A stretch of 64,000 nt of DNA from Aromatoleum toluclasticum ATCC 700605 (lineage in GTDB: Bacteria > Pseudomonadota > Gammaproteobacteria > Burkholderiales > Rhodocyclaceae): positions 1-64,000 of the forward strand of contig NZ_KB899509.1 in NCBI RefSeq assembly GCF_000378245.1, given 5' to 3'. The translations under genes and the position numbers were made by a program. Below the pieces are notes generated by a model, which saw nothing but the letters and a program-made list of their open reading frames with translations, had not been told where the DNA came from and searched no databases. Below are positions 7,624 to 16,141 of the stretch, piece after piece; the first letter of the stretch is position 1, and each line of letters begins with the position of its first letter.

Positions 7624-9816
7624 ATGGAGATTGGCAAGAGCCTGTTCACGGCAGCCAAGGCCTCGACGGCCGCGCAATCCCTCGCGCGGGTGCTGATCGT
7701 CGACGACGAACCGCGCATACGTGACGCCTACGGAGCGCTCCTGGCCGCGGATGGACGCGAGATCCTCGCCTGCGCCAACGGCGCCGACGCCATCGCACAG
7801 CTCGGCAGCATCGACGTCGATGTCATGGTGCTGGACCTGCACCTGCCCGACATGCATGGCACCGAGATCATGGCGTGGATGGGCGATGCCGGCATCGACA
7901 CCTCCGTAGTCGTCTTCAGCGGCGACGACGCGATCGATTCCGCGATCCTCGCAATGCGGCGCGGCGCCTGCGAGTTCATCCGCAAGCACGCCGACCCCGA
8001 GGACCTGATCCGCACGGTCGACAAGGCCATCAGCCGACGCCGCCTCGAACGCGAGAACGCGCGCATGACCGCGCGCCTCGAAGAGTCCGAACGCCTGCAC
8101 CGCTTCCTCGTCGAATACTCGCCCGACATCATCTACACGCTCGACCCGGAAGGCCGCTTCGTCTTCCTCAACCGCCGCATCGAATCCCTGCTCGGCTACA
8201 ACCGCGGCGAGCTGGTGGGCAAGCACTACTCCGTGATCGTGCACCCCATGGACCTGGAGCAGGCTCGCAGTGCCTTTGCCGAGCGCCGGGTCGGCCTGCG
8301 CGCGACGACCAACCAGGAAATCCGCCTGCGCTGCCGCAACCTCGACGTGCGCAGCTTCGAGAACCGCACCATCGTCGCGATGCTGAGTTCGCAGGGCATC
8401 TACCAGCAGGAAGTCGATGAAGGCGACCAAGGCGAAGCGAAGCGCTTCGTGGGCACGGCCGGCGTCCTGCGCGACATCACCGAGCGCAAGCACGCCGAGG
8501 AGACGATCAGCTACCAGACCTATCACGACCTCCTCACCGGCCTGCCCAACCGCGTCCTGTTCCGCGACCGCCTCAACCTCGCGATCAGCCAGGCGCGCCG
8601 GCGCGGCGAAGTGGTCGGGCTGATGTACATCGACCTCGACCGCTTCAAGCTCGTGAACGATACCCACGGTCAGCTCGAAGGCGACGAATTGCTCAAGAGC
8701 GTCGCCCGGCGCGTGCGCGAATGCCTGCGTGCCGGCGACACGATGTCGCGCCAGAGCGGCGACGAATTCACCATCCTGCTGCCGGACATCTCGGACGCGG
8801 AGGCCGTGCGCACGATCGCGGAAAAAATCACCGCGGCGCTGAAGACGCCGTTCACCGTCGGCGGGCGCGACTTCCGCTGCACGGCAAGCATCGGTATCGC
8901 GGTATTCCCCGACGACGCCGAAACGCCCGACCACCTGATGCGCGACGCCGACATCGCGATGTGCCAGGTCAAGGTGCAGGGCAAGAACGGCTTCCTGCGC
9001 TACACACCGGAGATGAGCCGCAATCACAGCGAGCGCGTGGACCTCGACAACGAGCTGCGCATCGCGATCGAAAGCGGCCAGCTGATACTGCATTACCAGC
9101 CGCAGGTCGACATCCGCCTCGGCCGCGTCACGGGCGTCGAGGCGCTAGTGCGCTGGGAACACCCAGAACGCGGCCTGCTCGGGCCCAACACCTTCATCCC
9201 GCTCGCCGAGGAAGGCGGCCTAATTTTTGCGATCAGCGACTGGGTCCTCGACGAAGCCTGCCGCCAGCAGGCGAGCTGGATCAAGCGCGGCCTCACCAAC
9301 CTGAAGGTTGCCGTGAATATCTCGCCCCTGGAGTTCACCCGCGCCGACATCGTCGAGCGCATCCTGCAGCCCATCCGCACCCACCAGCTGCCACCCGGGA
9401 GCATCGAGATCGAGATCACCGAAAACATGCTGATGGATGACGCCGAAACGGTCATCGCGAAGGTCCAGGAGCTGCGCACGCATGGCCTGCGCATCTCGAT
9501 AGACGACTTCGGCACGCGCTTCTCGTCGCTGAATTACCTGCGCCGCTTCCCCGTCAATACCATCAAGATCGACCAATCCTTCGTCCGCGACCTCGAGACC
9601 ACCGGCAGCCAGTCGCCGGTGATCAGCGCGATCGTCGGCATCGCCCGCGGTTTCGGCCTCAACGTATTGGCCGAGGGCGTCGAAACGGAACATCAGATCG
9701 ATGCGCTGCGGCTGCACGGCTGCGACGTGATGCAGGGCTTCCGCTTCAGCCGGCCGGTGCCGCCGGAGGAGGTCGTGCGCTACATCGCCGCCCAACAGGC
9801 GCTGGAAACCACCTGA
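7624..9816 (+). CDS. Response regulator with PAS, GGDEF and EAL domains (cyclic-di-GMP turnover)
   Basis: The 730-residue product has a receiver domain (residues 22-135; acceptor Asp71 in VLDLHLP), a PAS domain (about 158-285, FLVEYSPDIIYTLDPEGRF), a GGDEF domain (about 300-460) and an EAL domain (about 472-725). The cyclase signature reads SGDEF at 378-382 instead of GGDEF, with the RxxD inhibitory site RAGD at 369-372 intact. The EAL domain keeps EAL at 506-508, NIS, EITE, the DD pair at 627-628 and the Lys of TIKID, so phosphodiesterase activity looks plausible. The ribosome site GGAGA precedes the ATG. It is co-directional with the HDOD kinase and probably receives its phosphate. Confidence 0.93.
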   Translation: MEIGKSLFTAAKASTAAQSLARVLIVDDEPRIRDAYGALLAADGREILACANGADAIAQLGSIDVDVMVLDLHLPDMHGTEIMAWMGDAGIDTSVVVFSGDDAIDSAILAMRRGACEFIRKHADPEDLIRTVDKAISRRRLERENARMTARLEESERLHRFLVEYSPDIIYTLDPEGRFVFLNRRIESLLGYNRGELVGKHYSVIVHPMDLEQARSAFAERRVGLRATTNQEIRLRCRNLDVRSFENRTIVAMLSSQGIYQQEVDEGDQGEAKRFVGTAGVLRDITERKHAEETISYQTYHDLLTGLPNRVLFRDRLNLAISQARRRGEVVGLMYIDLDRFKLVNDTHGQLEGDELLKSVARRVRECLRAGDTMSRQSGDEFTILLPDISDAEAVRTIAEKITAALKTPFTVGGRDFRCTASIGIAVFPDDAETPDHLMRDADIAMCQVKVQGKNGFLRYTPEMSRNHSERVDLDNELRIAIESGQLILHYQPQVDIRLGRVTGVEALVRWEHPERGLLGPNTFIPLAEEGGLIFAISDWVLDEACRQQASWIKRGLTNLKVAVNISPLEFTRADIVERILQPIRTHQLPPGSIEIEITENMLMDDAETVIAKVQELRTHGLRISIDDFGTRFSSLNYLRRFPVNTIKIDQSFVRDLETTGSQSPVISAIVGIARGFGLNVLAEGVETEHQIDALRLHGCDVMQGFRFSRPVPPEEVVRYIAAQQALETT

Positions 9817-9840
9817 ACGCCGCGCGACGGAACGGCCCCA

Positions 9841-10167
9841 TCAGCGCGCGGGCGCTGCGCCGACCTGCACGATTCCGCCTTCCACACGCACCGCAAAGGT
9901 CGCAACAGGCTCGCACGCCGGCGGCGTGAGCGCCGCGCCCGTAACCAGCGAGAAGCGGGCACCGTGGCGCGGGCAGATCACCTCGTCGCCCTCCGTCACG
10001 CCCCACGACAAGGCCTCCTCCTCGTGGCTGCAGCGGTCCTCAATCGCGTAGAAGCGCCCACCCACGTTGAACACGGCGACTTCGCGCCCGTCCTCCAGCG
10101 CGACGACACGAACCGTTCCGTCGGCGAAGTCCTCCACCTTCGCGACGTCCACCCATTCCGCCGTCAC
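9841..10167 (-). CDS. Small Rieske-type [2Fe-2S] protein (NirD/ferredoxin-like) at the end of the suf operon
   Basis: The product has 108 residues. I choose the GTG at 10165-10167 because it overlaps the stop of the preceding gene (GTGA). The Rieske cluster ligands are Cys46, His48, Cys65 and His68 in the pattern CxH-x16-CxxH (RCSHEE, CPRHG), in a single beta-rich domain with no oxygenase catalytic part. Such proteins act as soluble electron carriers. Small Rieske ferredoxins are commonly the last gene of suf operons in bacteria lacking a dedicated ferredoxin there, so an electron-transfer role in cluster assembly is likely but inferred. Confidence 0.87.
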   Translation of the reverse strand: MTAEWVDVAKVEDFADGTVRVVALEDGREVAVFNVGGRFYAIEDRCSHEEEALSWGVTEGDEVICPRHGARFSLVTGAALTPPACEPVATFAVRVEGGIVQVGAAPAR

Positions 10168-10538
10168 AGCAGCCCCAATTCGAGGCGCGCGGCCTCGCTC
10201 ATCTGCGCGGCCGACCACGGGGGGTCCCACACCAGCTCGACACTCGCCTCGCTGACGCCCGCCACCTCCTCGACCGCGCATTGCACCGTGCCGGGGAAGG
10301 TCTCCGCGACCGGGCAGCCCGGCGCCGTGAGGGTCATGCGCACGGCGACCCTGCCGGACTCCTCATCGACGTCGAGCCCGTAGATCAGGCCGAGGTCGTA
10401 GATGTTGACGGGGATTTCCGGGTCGTAAACGGTGCGCAGCGCGGCGATGACCTCGGCCCGCAGGCCCGTCTCCGGCGCCCCCTTCGCCTCTTCGGCCTTC
10501 AGCTTCTCGGCGCGGTGCAGCCAATCGAAGATGCCCAT
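10164..10538 (-). CDS. sufT: SufT-like / MIP18-family (DUF59) iron-sulfur maturation protein
   Basis: The product has 124 residues from the ATG at 10538, which has a good ribosome site (GGAAAGAGG). An ATG 36 bases upstream at 10574 is possible but would overlap sufU. The core of the DUF59/MIP18 domain is clear: VYDPEIPVNIYDLGLIY followed by TLTAPGCPVAETF. Family members (SufT in Staphylococcus and Bacillus, PaaD, human MIP18) help carry iron-sulfur clusters to target proteins. Its position between sufU and the Rieske gene fits that role. The single conserved Cys of the APGCP motif is present. Confidence 0.88.
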   Translation of the reverse strand: MGIFDWLHRAEKLKAEEAKGAPETGLRAEVIAALRTVYDPEIPVNIYDLGLIYGLDVDEESGRVAVRMTLTAPGCPVAETFPGTVQCAVEEVAGVSEASVELVWDPPWSAAQMSEAARLELGLL

Positions 10539-10566
10539 CTTGCGCCTCTTTCCCTTCCGTTCCCGC

Positions 10567-11058
10567 TTATCCATCTGCCGCCGGGGGCGGTTCCGCGCCC
10601 TCTTGCTCGTCCCGCTCGGTCGTCACCGGCACGGACTGGTCGCGCAGCGCCGCGAGCAGCGTATGCCACGCGAGCGTCGCGCACTTCACGCGCGCGGGGA
10701 ATTCCGCGACGCCCGCCAGCACCTCCAGTTTGCCGAGCGGCGCTTCCTCCGCGGCCCCCTGGCCGGTCACCAGCGCATGGAAACCATCGAACAGCGCCTG
10801 CGCCTGGGCCTCGGTCTTCCCCTTCAGCGCCTCGCTCATCAGCGACGCCGACGCCGTCGAGATCGCGCAGCCGGTGCCCTCGAAGCGCACGTCCTCGATC
10901 ACCCCGTCGCGCGTCTTCACGAACAGCGTGATGCGGTCGCCACACAGCGGGTTGAAGCCCTCGGCCTTGTGATTGGCATCCGCGAGCGCGCCGAAATTGC
11001 GCGGGCGCCGGCCGTGATCGATGATGAGTTCCTGATACAGGTCGCGCAGTTCAGGCAT
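10567..11058 (-). CDS. sufU: SufU-type iron-sulfur scaffold / sulfur acceptor
   Basis: The 163-residue product belongs to the NifU/IscU superfamily but has SufU features: start MPELRDLYQELIIDHGRRPRN, the conserved Cys39 in LCGD, a second Cys in TGCAISTASAS, and a third Cys in KCATLAWHTL. The insertion between the second and third Cys is typical of SufU. SufU accepts persulfide from SufS (via zinc in the Bacillus enzyme). It overlaps the end of sufS by 8 bases, showing translational coupling. Proteobacterial suf operons often use SufE instead, so SufU here is typical of a subset of betaproteobacteria. Confidence 0.93.
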   Translation of the reverse strand: MPELRDLYQELIIDHGRRPRNFGALADANHKAEGFNPLCGDRITLFVKTRDGVIEDVRFEGTGCAISTASASLMSEALKGKTEAQAQALFDGFHALVTGQGAAEEAPLGKLEVLAGVAEFPARVKCATLAWHTLLAALRDQSVPVTTERDEQEGAEPPPAADG

Positions 11059-12337
11059 CGCCGAACACCTCCCGCACCTTCTCCAGCGCGGCGAACAGCG
11101 CCGCGACGTCCTCGTGCGTGTTGTACAGCGCGAACGACGCGCGCACGGTCGCCGCGACGCCGAAGCGCTCCATCAGCGGCATCGCGCAGTGGTGCCCGGT
11201 ACGCACGGCCACGCCCTCGTGGTCGAGGATGGAACCGACGTCGTGCGCATGCACGTCCGCGAGCACGAAGGACAGGATCGCGGCCTTCTCCCGCGCCGTG
11301 CCGATCAGGCGCAGCCCCGCAAACGCGCGCGCCCGCTCCGTCGCATCGCGCAGCAAGGCGCTTTCGTGGGCCGCGATCGCATCGAAGCCGACGTCGCGCA
11401 CGTAGCGCATCGCCTCCGCCAGCGCGATCGCGCCGGCGATGTTGGGGGTACCCGCCTCGAACTTGTACGGCAGGTCATTGTAGGTCGTGCGCGCGAAACT
11501 GACCTGCCGGATCATGTCGCCGCCGCCCTGCCACGGCGGCATCGCCTCCAGCAGCGCACGGCGCCCGTACAGCACGCCGGTGCCGGTCGGCCCGTACAGC
11601 TTGTGGCCCGAGAAGGCGTAGAAGTCGCAATCCAGTGCCTGCACGTCGATCGCCAGATGCGGCACTGCCTGCGCGCCGTCGAGCAACGCCGGCACGCCGC
11701 GCGCGTGCGCCAGCGCGATCAGCTCGCGCACCGGGTTGATCGTGCCCAGCGCGTTCGACACATGCGTCAGTCCGACGATGCGCGTGCGCGGCGACAGCAG
11801 GGCCTCGAAGGCTGCCACATCCAGCTCGCCGCGGTCATCGACCGGCACCACCTTCAGTACCGCCCCGCTGCGTTCGCACACGAGCTGCCACGGCACGATG
11901 TTGGAATGGTGCTCCATGCCGGTGATCAGGATCTCGTCACCGGCGCGGAGACGCGCCCCGAAGCTGTTGGCTACGAGATTGATCGCCTCCGTGGTGCCGC
12001 GCACGAACACGATCTCCTCGCGCTGCTCCGCGTTGAGGAAGTCCCGCGCGGTGTCGCGCGCAGCCTCGTAGGCGTCGGTCGCCTCCTGGCTCAGGCGATG
12101 CACGCCGCGATGCACGTTGGCGTTGAGGTGCGCGTAGTAATGCGCCTCGGCATCGATCACGCACTGCGGCTTCTGGCTCGTCGCGCCGTTGTCGAGATAC
12201 ACCAGCGGCCGGTCGTTCACCGTGCGCGAAAGGATGGGAAAATCGGCACGCCGACGTGCAATCCCGCCCGCCGCGCCCCCGGCGACTTTCTCGGCCGCCC
12301 TGCCCAGCGCTGCACGTTCCTTCGGGTCGTCGTGCAT
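11051..12337 (-). CDS. sufS: Cysteine desulfurase SufS (group II)
   Basis: The 428-residue PLP enzyme removes sulfur from cysteine for cluster assembly. The PLP-binding Lys is in SGHKLYGPTGTG, and the catalytic Cys lies in the short RTGHHCAMPL loop that defines group II SufS/CsdA enzymes, in contrast to the extended loop of IscS. I choose the ATG at 12335-12337, which has a strong GAGGAGG ribosome site; the same frame is open far upstream inside sufD but that part is antisense-like noise. It lies between sufD and sufU. It is one of three cysteine desulfurases in the window. Confidence 0.95.
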   Translation of the reverse strand: MHDDPKERAALGRAAEKVAGGAAGGIARRRADFPILSRTVNDRPLVYLDNGATSQKPQCVIDAEAHYYAHLNANVHRGVHRLSQEATDAYEAARDTARDFLNAEQREEIVFVRGTTEAINLVANSFGARLRAGDEILITGMEHHSNIVPWQLVCERSGAVLKVVPVDDRGELDVAAFEALLSPRTRIVGLTHVSNALGTINPVRELIALAHARGVPALLDGAQAVPHLAIDVQALDCDFYAFSGHKLYGPTGTGVLYGRRALLEAMPPWQGGGDMIRQVSFARTTYNDLPYKFEAGTPNIAGAIALAEAMRYVRDVGFDAIAAHESALLRDATERARAFAGLRLIGTAREKAAILSFVLADVHAHDVGSILDHEGVAVRTGHHCAMPLMERFGVAATVRASFALYNTHEDVAALFAALEKVREVFGDA

Positions 12338-12348
12338 GGTCGGCCTCC

Positions 12349-13680
12349 TCACATCGCCTCCGGCAGCGCGCCCGGCAACAGCGATTCGAGCCGCGCCCGC
12401 AACGGGCCGTGTTCGATACCCGCGAGCGCATCCGCGGCAAAGGCCCGGATCAGTAGCGCCCGCGCATCGCTTTCCCCGATGCCGCGCGCACGCAGGTAAT
12501 GCAGCTGGTCCGCGTCGAGCTGCCCGACCGTCGCGCCGTGCGCGCACTTCACGTCGTCGGCCCAGATCTCGAGCTGCGGCTTGGTGTCCACTTCGGCCTC
12601 TTCGGACAGCAGCAGGTTGCGGTTCGACTGCAGCGCGTCGGTACGCTGCGCATCCGGCCGCACGATCACGCGGCCGTTGAACACCGCCCTCGCCGCCTCG
12701 TCGAGCACGCCCTTGTACAGCTCGCGGCTGGTGCCCCGCGGCGAGGCGTGGTCGATGCAGGTATGGTGGTCGATGTGCTGCCGCCCGCTCCCCACGTACA
12801 GGCCCGCGAGCTTCGCATCGCACCCTTCGGCGCCGAGACGGGTCGTGATCGCGGCGCGCGAAAGCTGTCCGCCGAAGGCGAGCGCGTGCGACAGGAAGGC
12901 GCTGTCGCGCCCCTGCTCGGCGGAGACGTTCGCGAGATGGAAGCTCCTGCGCCCTTCCTGCTGCAGTTTCGTGTGCGCAATGCGCGCGCCGCGGCCGAGC
13001 ACGATGCGCGTCAGCGTATCGCTCAGATAGCTCGCGCCGTCCGGCCCGACATGATGCTCGATCACCGTCGCGCTCGCGCCGTCTCCGGCGCGGATCAGGT
13101 TGCGCGGGAAGTTCGCGATGTCGCCTCGAGTGGTAACGAAGAGCAGATGCACCGGCGCTTCGAGCGCGACGCCCGCGGCGAGGTCGATCCACGCACCGTC
13201 GCTCCAGAACACGGAGTTCAAGGCGGCAAAACCGTCCGCTGCCTCGTCAGCGGCAGCGAAGAAGGCCTCCGCATCCTCCGTCCACGTATCGAGCGCCTGC
13301 GCCAGACTACCGATCCTCGCACCCTCAGGTAGCGTTGCCGGCAGCGGCATCGGCTGCGACAATCCCGGCACGAAACGGCCATCGACGAACACCATGCGGT
13401 GCGTGCCCTCGATCGCGTGGTGCAGCACCACCGTGCGCGCGTTGCCCGGCACGTCGGCCACCGCGTCCACGCCGAACGTCCGCCGCGCGATCGCCGCGAC
13501 GCTGGTGTATTTCCAGTCCTCGTCGCGCGTCGTCGGCAGGCCGAGCGCGGCAAACCGTTCAAGCGCCTCGTCGCGGCTGCGCCGCAACCACGGCAGGGCC
13601 GCCCCCGGAAGCTGCACCGCCAGCGACGGATACGCCGACAGGAATCCCGGCACGCAGGGTTCTTCCGGACCAATTCTCAT
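12349..13680 (-). CDS. sufD: SufD, scaffold subunit of the SufBC2D complex
   Basis: The 443-residue product starts at the ATG overlapping the sufC stop (ATGA at 13677-13680). It has the SufD/SufB beta-helix core, for example GRVIVRPDAQRTDALQSNRNLLLS, KPQLEIWADDVKCAHGATVGQLD and LHYLRARGI, the segment containing the conserved Cys-His pair (KCAHGA) used at the SufB-SufD interface. The N-terminal part (TTRDEDWKYTS) is also typical. It acts in the cytosol with SufB and SufC to build clusters. Confidence 0.95.
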   Translation of the reverse strand: MRIGPEEPCVPGFLSAYPSLAVQLPGAALPWLRRSRDEALERFAALGLPTTRDEDWKYTSVAAIARRTFGVDAVADVPGNARTVVLHHAIEGTHRMVFVDGRFVPGLSQPMPLPATLPEGARIGSLAQALDTWTEDAEAFFAAADEAADGFAALNSVFWSDGAWIDLAAGVALEAPVHLLFVTTRGDIANFPRNLIRAGDGASATVIEHHVGPDGASYLSDTLTRIVLGRGARIAHTKLQQEGRRSFHLANVSAEQGRDSAFLSHALAFGGQLSRAAITTRLGAEGCDAKLAGLYVGSGRQHIDHHTCIDHASPRGTSRELYKGVLDEAARAVFNGRVIVRPDAQRTDALQSNRNLLLSEEAEVDTKPQLEIWADDVKCAHGATVGQLDADQLHYLRARGIGESDARALLIRAFAADALAGIEHGPLRARLESLLPGALPEAM

Positions 13681-14459
13681 CCCGGCCCCCCCACCGATGC
13701 GGCGTGGCGCTTCTGCGCTTCCGCCTCCACCCAACCATAACCGCGCCGCTCCAGCTCCTGCGCCAGATCCGGCCCGCCCGACAGCGCGATCCGCCCCAGC
13801 GCAAGCACATGCACGCGATCGGGCCGAATGTAGTCGAGCAGGCGCTGGTAGTGCGTCACGAGAACCATCGCACGCTCGGGGCTGCGCATCGCATTGACGC
13901 CGTTCGCGACGACCTTCAGCGCGTCGATGTCCAGGCCCGAATCGGTCTCGTCGAGTATCGCCAGCCGCGGCTCCAGGACGGCCATCTGCAGGATCTCATT
14001 GCGCTTCTTCTCGCCGCCCGAGAACCCCTCGTTCACCGCCCGGTACAACAGGCTCTCGTCCATGTCCATGAGCTTGAGCTTGCCCTTCACCAGCGCGAGG
14101 AAGTCCACCGCATCGAGCTCGGCCTCGCCGCGGTGCCGGCGCATCGCGTTGAGCGCCGCCTTCAGCAGATAGATGTTCGCGACCCCGGGGATCTCCACCG
14201 GATACTGGAATGCGAGGAAGATGCCCTCGCGCGCGCGTTCCTCCGGCGCCAGCGCGAGCAGGTCGCGCCCCATGTAGCGGATCTCCCCCTGCGTCACGAC
14301 GTAGCCTTCGCGCCCCGCCAGCACGTGCGCGAGCGTGCTCTTGCCGGAACCGTTGGGCCCCATGATCGCGTGCACCTCGCCCGCACGCACCTCAAGGTCC
14401 AGTCCGCGCAGGATGGGCTTGTCGTCGACCGTGACGTGCAGATTGCGGATCTCGAGCAT
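13677..14459 (-). CDS. sufC: SufC, ATPase of the iron-sulfur assembly complex
   Basis: The 260-residue ABC-type ATPase has Walker A GPNGSGKSTL, the signature FSGGEKKRNEI, Walker B LAILDETDSGLD and a distal H-loop. These are all diagnostic for SufC (ETDSGLD is SufC-specific). It is a soluble partner of SufB and SufD, not a membrane transporter. It sits between sufB and sufD with short or overlapping junctions, indicating a single transcript. Confidence 0.96.
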   Translation of the reverse strand: MLEIRNLHVTVDDKPILRGLDLEVRAGEVHAIMGPNGSGKSTLAHVLAGREGYVVTQGEIRYMGRDLLALAPEERAREGIFLAFQYPVEIPGVANIYLLKAALNAMRRHRGEAELDAVDFLALVKGKLKLMDMDESLLYRAVNEGFSGGEKKRNEILQMAVLEPRLAILDETDSGLDIDALKVVANGVNAMRSPERAMVLVTHYQRLLDYIRPDRVHVLALGRIALSGGPDLAQELERRGYGWVEAEAQKRHAASVGGPG

Positions 14460-14484
14460 GGTGCTCTCCCTCAGTTGCGTCCCC

Positions 14485-15933
14485 TCATCCGATGCTCCCC
14501 TCCAGGCTCACACCCAGCAGCTTCTGCGCCTCGACCGCGAACTCCATCGGCAACTGCTTGAACACCTCCTTGCAGAAGCCGGACACGATCAGCGACACGG
14601 CATCCTCGGCCGAAATCCCGCGGCTCTGGCAGTAGAAGAGCTGGTCCTCGCCGATGCGTGAAGTGGAGGCCTCGTGCTCGACACGCGCCGTCGGGTTCTT
14701 CACCTCGATGTAGGGGAAGGTATGCGCCGCGCAGCGGTCGCCGAGCAGCAGCGAGTCGCACTGCGTGTAGTTGCGCGCCCCCACCGCACTCTTCGCGACC
14801 TTCACGAGACCGCGATAGGCGTTGCTGCCATGCCCCGCCGAGATGCCCTTGGAGAGGATCGTGCTCCGCGTGTTGCGCCCCAGATGGATCATCTTCGTGC
14901 CGGTGTCGGCCTGCTGCCAGTGGTTCGTCAGCGCCACCGAATGGAACTCGCCCACCGAATTGTCGCCGCGCAGGATCACGCTCGGATACTTCCACGTGAT
15001 CGCCGAACCGGTCTCCACCTGAGTCCACGAAATCTTCGAGTTCGCCTCACGGCAGTCGCCGCGCTTGGTCACGAAATTGTAGATGCCGCCCTTGCCCTCC
15101 TTGTCGCCCGGATACCAGTTCTGCACCGTCGAATACTTGATCTGCGCCCCTTCGAGCGCGATCAGCTCGACGACGGCGGCGTGCAACTGGTTCTCGTCGC
15201 GCATCGGCGCCGTGCAACCTTCGAGGTAACTCACGTAGGCGCCGCGGTCGGCGATGATCAACGTACGCTCGAACTGTCCGGTGTTGCGCGCGTTGATGCG
15301 GAAGTAGGTGGACAGCTCCATCGGGCAACGCACACCCGGCGGGATGTAGCAGAAGGACCCATCCGAGAACACCGCCGAATTGAGCGCAGCGAAGAAGTTG
15401 TCGGTGTAGGGCACGACCGAGCCGAGGTACTGCTGCACGAGCTCCGGATGGCTCTGCACGGCCTCGGAAAAGGAGCAGAACACGATGCCCAGCGACGCGA
15501 GCTTGTCCTTGAAGGTCGTCGCCACCGACACGCTGTCGAACACCGCGTCCACGGCGACACCGGCAAGCAGCTCGCGCTCCTGCAGCGGCACGCCGAGCTT
15601 CTCGTAAGTGCGCAGCAGTTCGGGATCGACCTCGGCGAGACTCTTCGGCCCGTCCGCCTTTCCACGCGGCGCCGAGTAATACACGATGTCCTGGTAGTCG
15701 ATCGCCGGATGGCGCACGGTCGCCCAGTGCGGTTCCGTCATCGTGAGCCAGTGGCGGAACGCCTTCAGCCGCCACTCGAGCATGAAGGCCGGCTCCTGCT
15801 TCTTCGCCGAGATCACGCGAATCACGTCCTCGGACAGGCCGCGGGGCACGGCATCGACGTCCATCGGCGTGTAGAAGCCGTGGCGGTATTCCTGGCTGAT
15901 CAGCTCGTCGAGCTGCACGGGGCGCTTGCCCAT
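14485..15933 (-). CDS. sufB: SufB, scaffold of the iron-sulfur assembly complex
   Basis: The 482-residue product is first gene of the suf operon. I choose the ATG at 15931-15933 (start [20 protein letters not shown]) because GGAGG lies 8 bases upstream; the frame continues 39 codons further but without family similarity. The core is highly conserved: [49 protein letters not shown] and [19 protein letters not shown]. The Cys of GDRCAAHT corresponds to the residue essential in E. coli SufB. It builds [4Fe-4S] clusters with SufC and SufD. Confidence 0.96.
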   Translation of the reverse strand: MGKRPVQLDELISQEYRHGFYTPMDVDAVPRGLSEDVIRVISAKKQEPAFMLEWRLKAFRHWLTMTEPHWATVRHPAIDYQDIVYYSAPRGKADGPKSLAEVDPELLRTYEKLGVPLQERELLAGVAVDAVFDSVSVATTFKDKLASLGIVFCSFSEAVQSHPELVQQYLGSVVPYTDNFFAALNSAVFSDGSFCYIPPGVRCPMELSTYFRINARNTGQFERTLIIADRGAYVSYLEGCTAPMRDENQLHAAVVELIALEGAQIKYSTVQNWYPGDKEGKGGIYNFVTKRGDCREANSKISWTQVETGSAITWKYPSVILRGDNSVGEFHSVALTNHWQQADTGTKMIHLGRNTRSTILSKGISAGHGSNAYRGLVKVAKSAVGARNYTQCDSLLLGDRCAAHTFPYIEVKNPTARVEHEASTSRIGEDQLFYCQSRGISAEDAVSLIVSGFCKEVFKQLPMEFAVEAQKLLGVSLEGSIG

Positions 15934-16021
15934 TCCGCGATCCTCCATGTCCGAAGCGCATGGCCATCCTCGGTTGGTGGACCCGGTCGCCCGCGTTTCG
16001 TTCCGGGCCATTCCCACGCGC

Positions 16022-16039
16022 TTGGCATGGTCTCTGCAA
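16022..16039 (+). promoter_or_regulatory. Sigma-54-like -24/-12 element upstream of the Lon-like protease gene
   Basis: TTGGCATG at 16022-16029 and CTGCAA at 16034-16039 give the GG-N10-GC core of sigma-54 promoters, with two mismatches to the extended consensus (TGGCAC...TTGC). The predicted transcript start would be about 16049, roughly 90 bases before the gene at 16142. No activator site was identified. Confidence 0.3.
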
Positions 16040-16061
16040 TTCATGAACAAATAGCTCGCAA

Positions 16062-16089
16062 ACTATCGCCCCATCCAGTTTAATTACAA
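16062..16089 (-). promoter_or_regulatory. Candidate suf operon promoter
   Basis: On the minus strand, TTGTAA at 16089-16084 and GATAGT at 16067-16062 are separated by 16 bp; each matches the sigma-70 consensus at four of six positions. It lies about 130 bp before sufB. I found no sequence resembling a type-1 IscR site in the sufB-lon gap, unlike the isc promoter. Moderate support only. Confidence 0.35.
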
Positions 16090-16141
16090 GTGAAGCACCG
16101 GAAATCCGGAACGAATATCTGGATGCAGGAGAACCATTGCG

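Noticed and set aside
15934-16141. IscR site upstream of sufB
   Set aside because: I compared the gap with the type-1 consensus on both strands and found no alignment approaching the matches seen at iscR and cysE.
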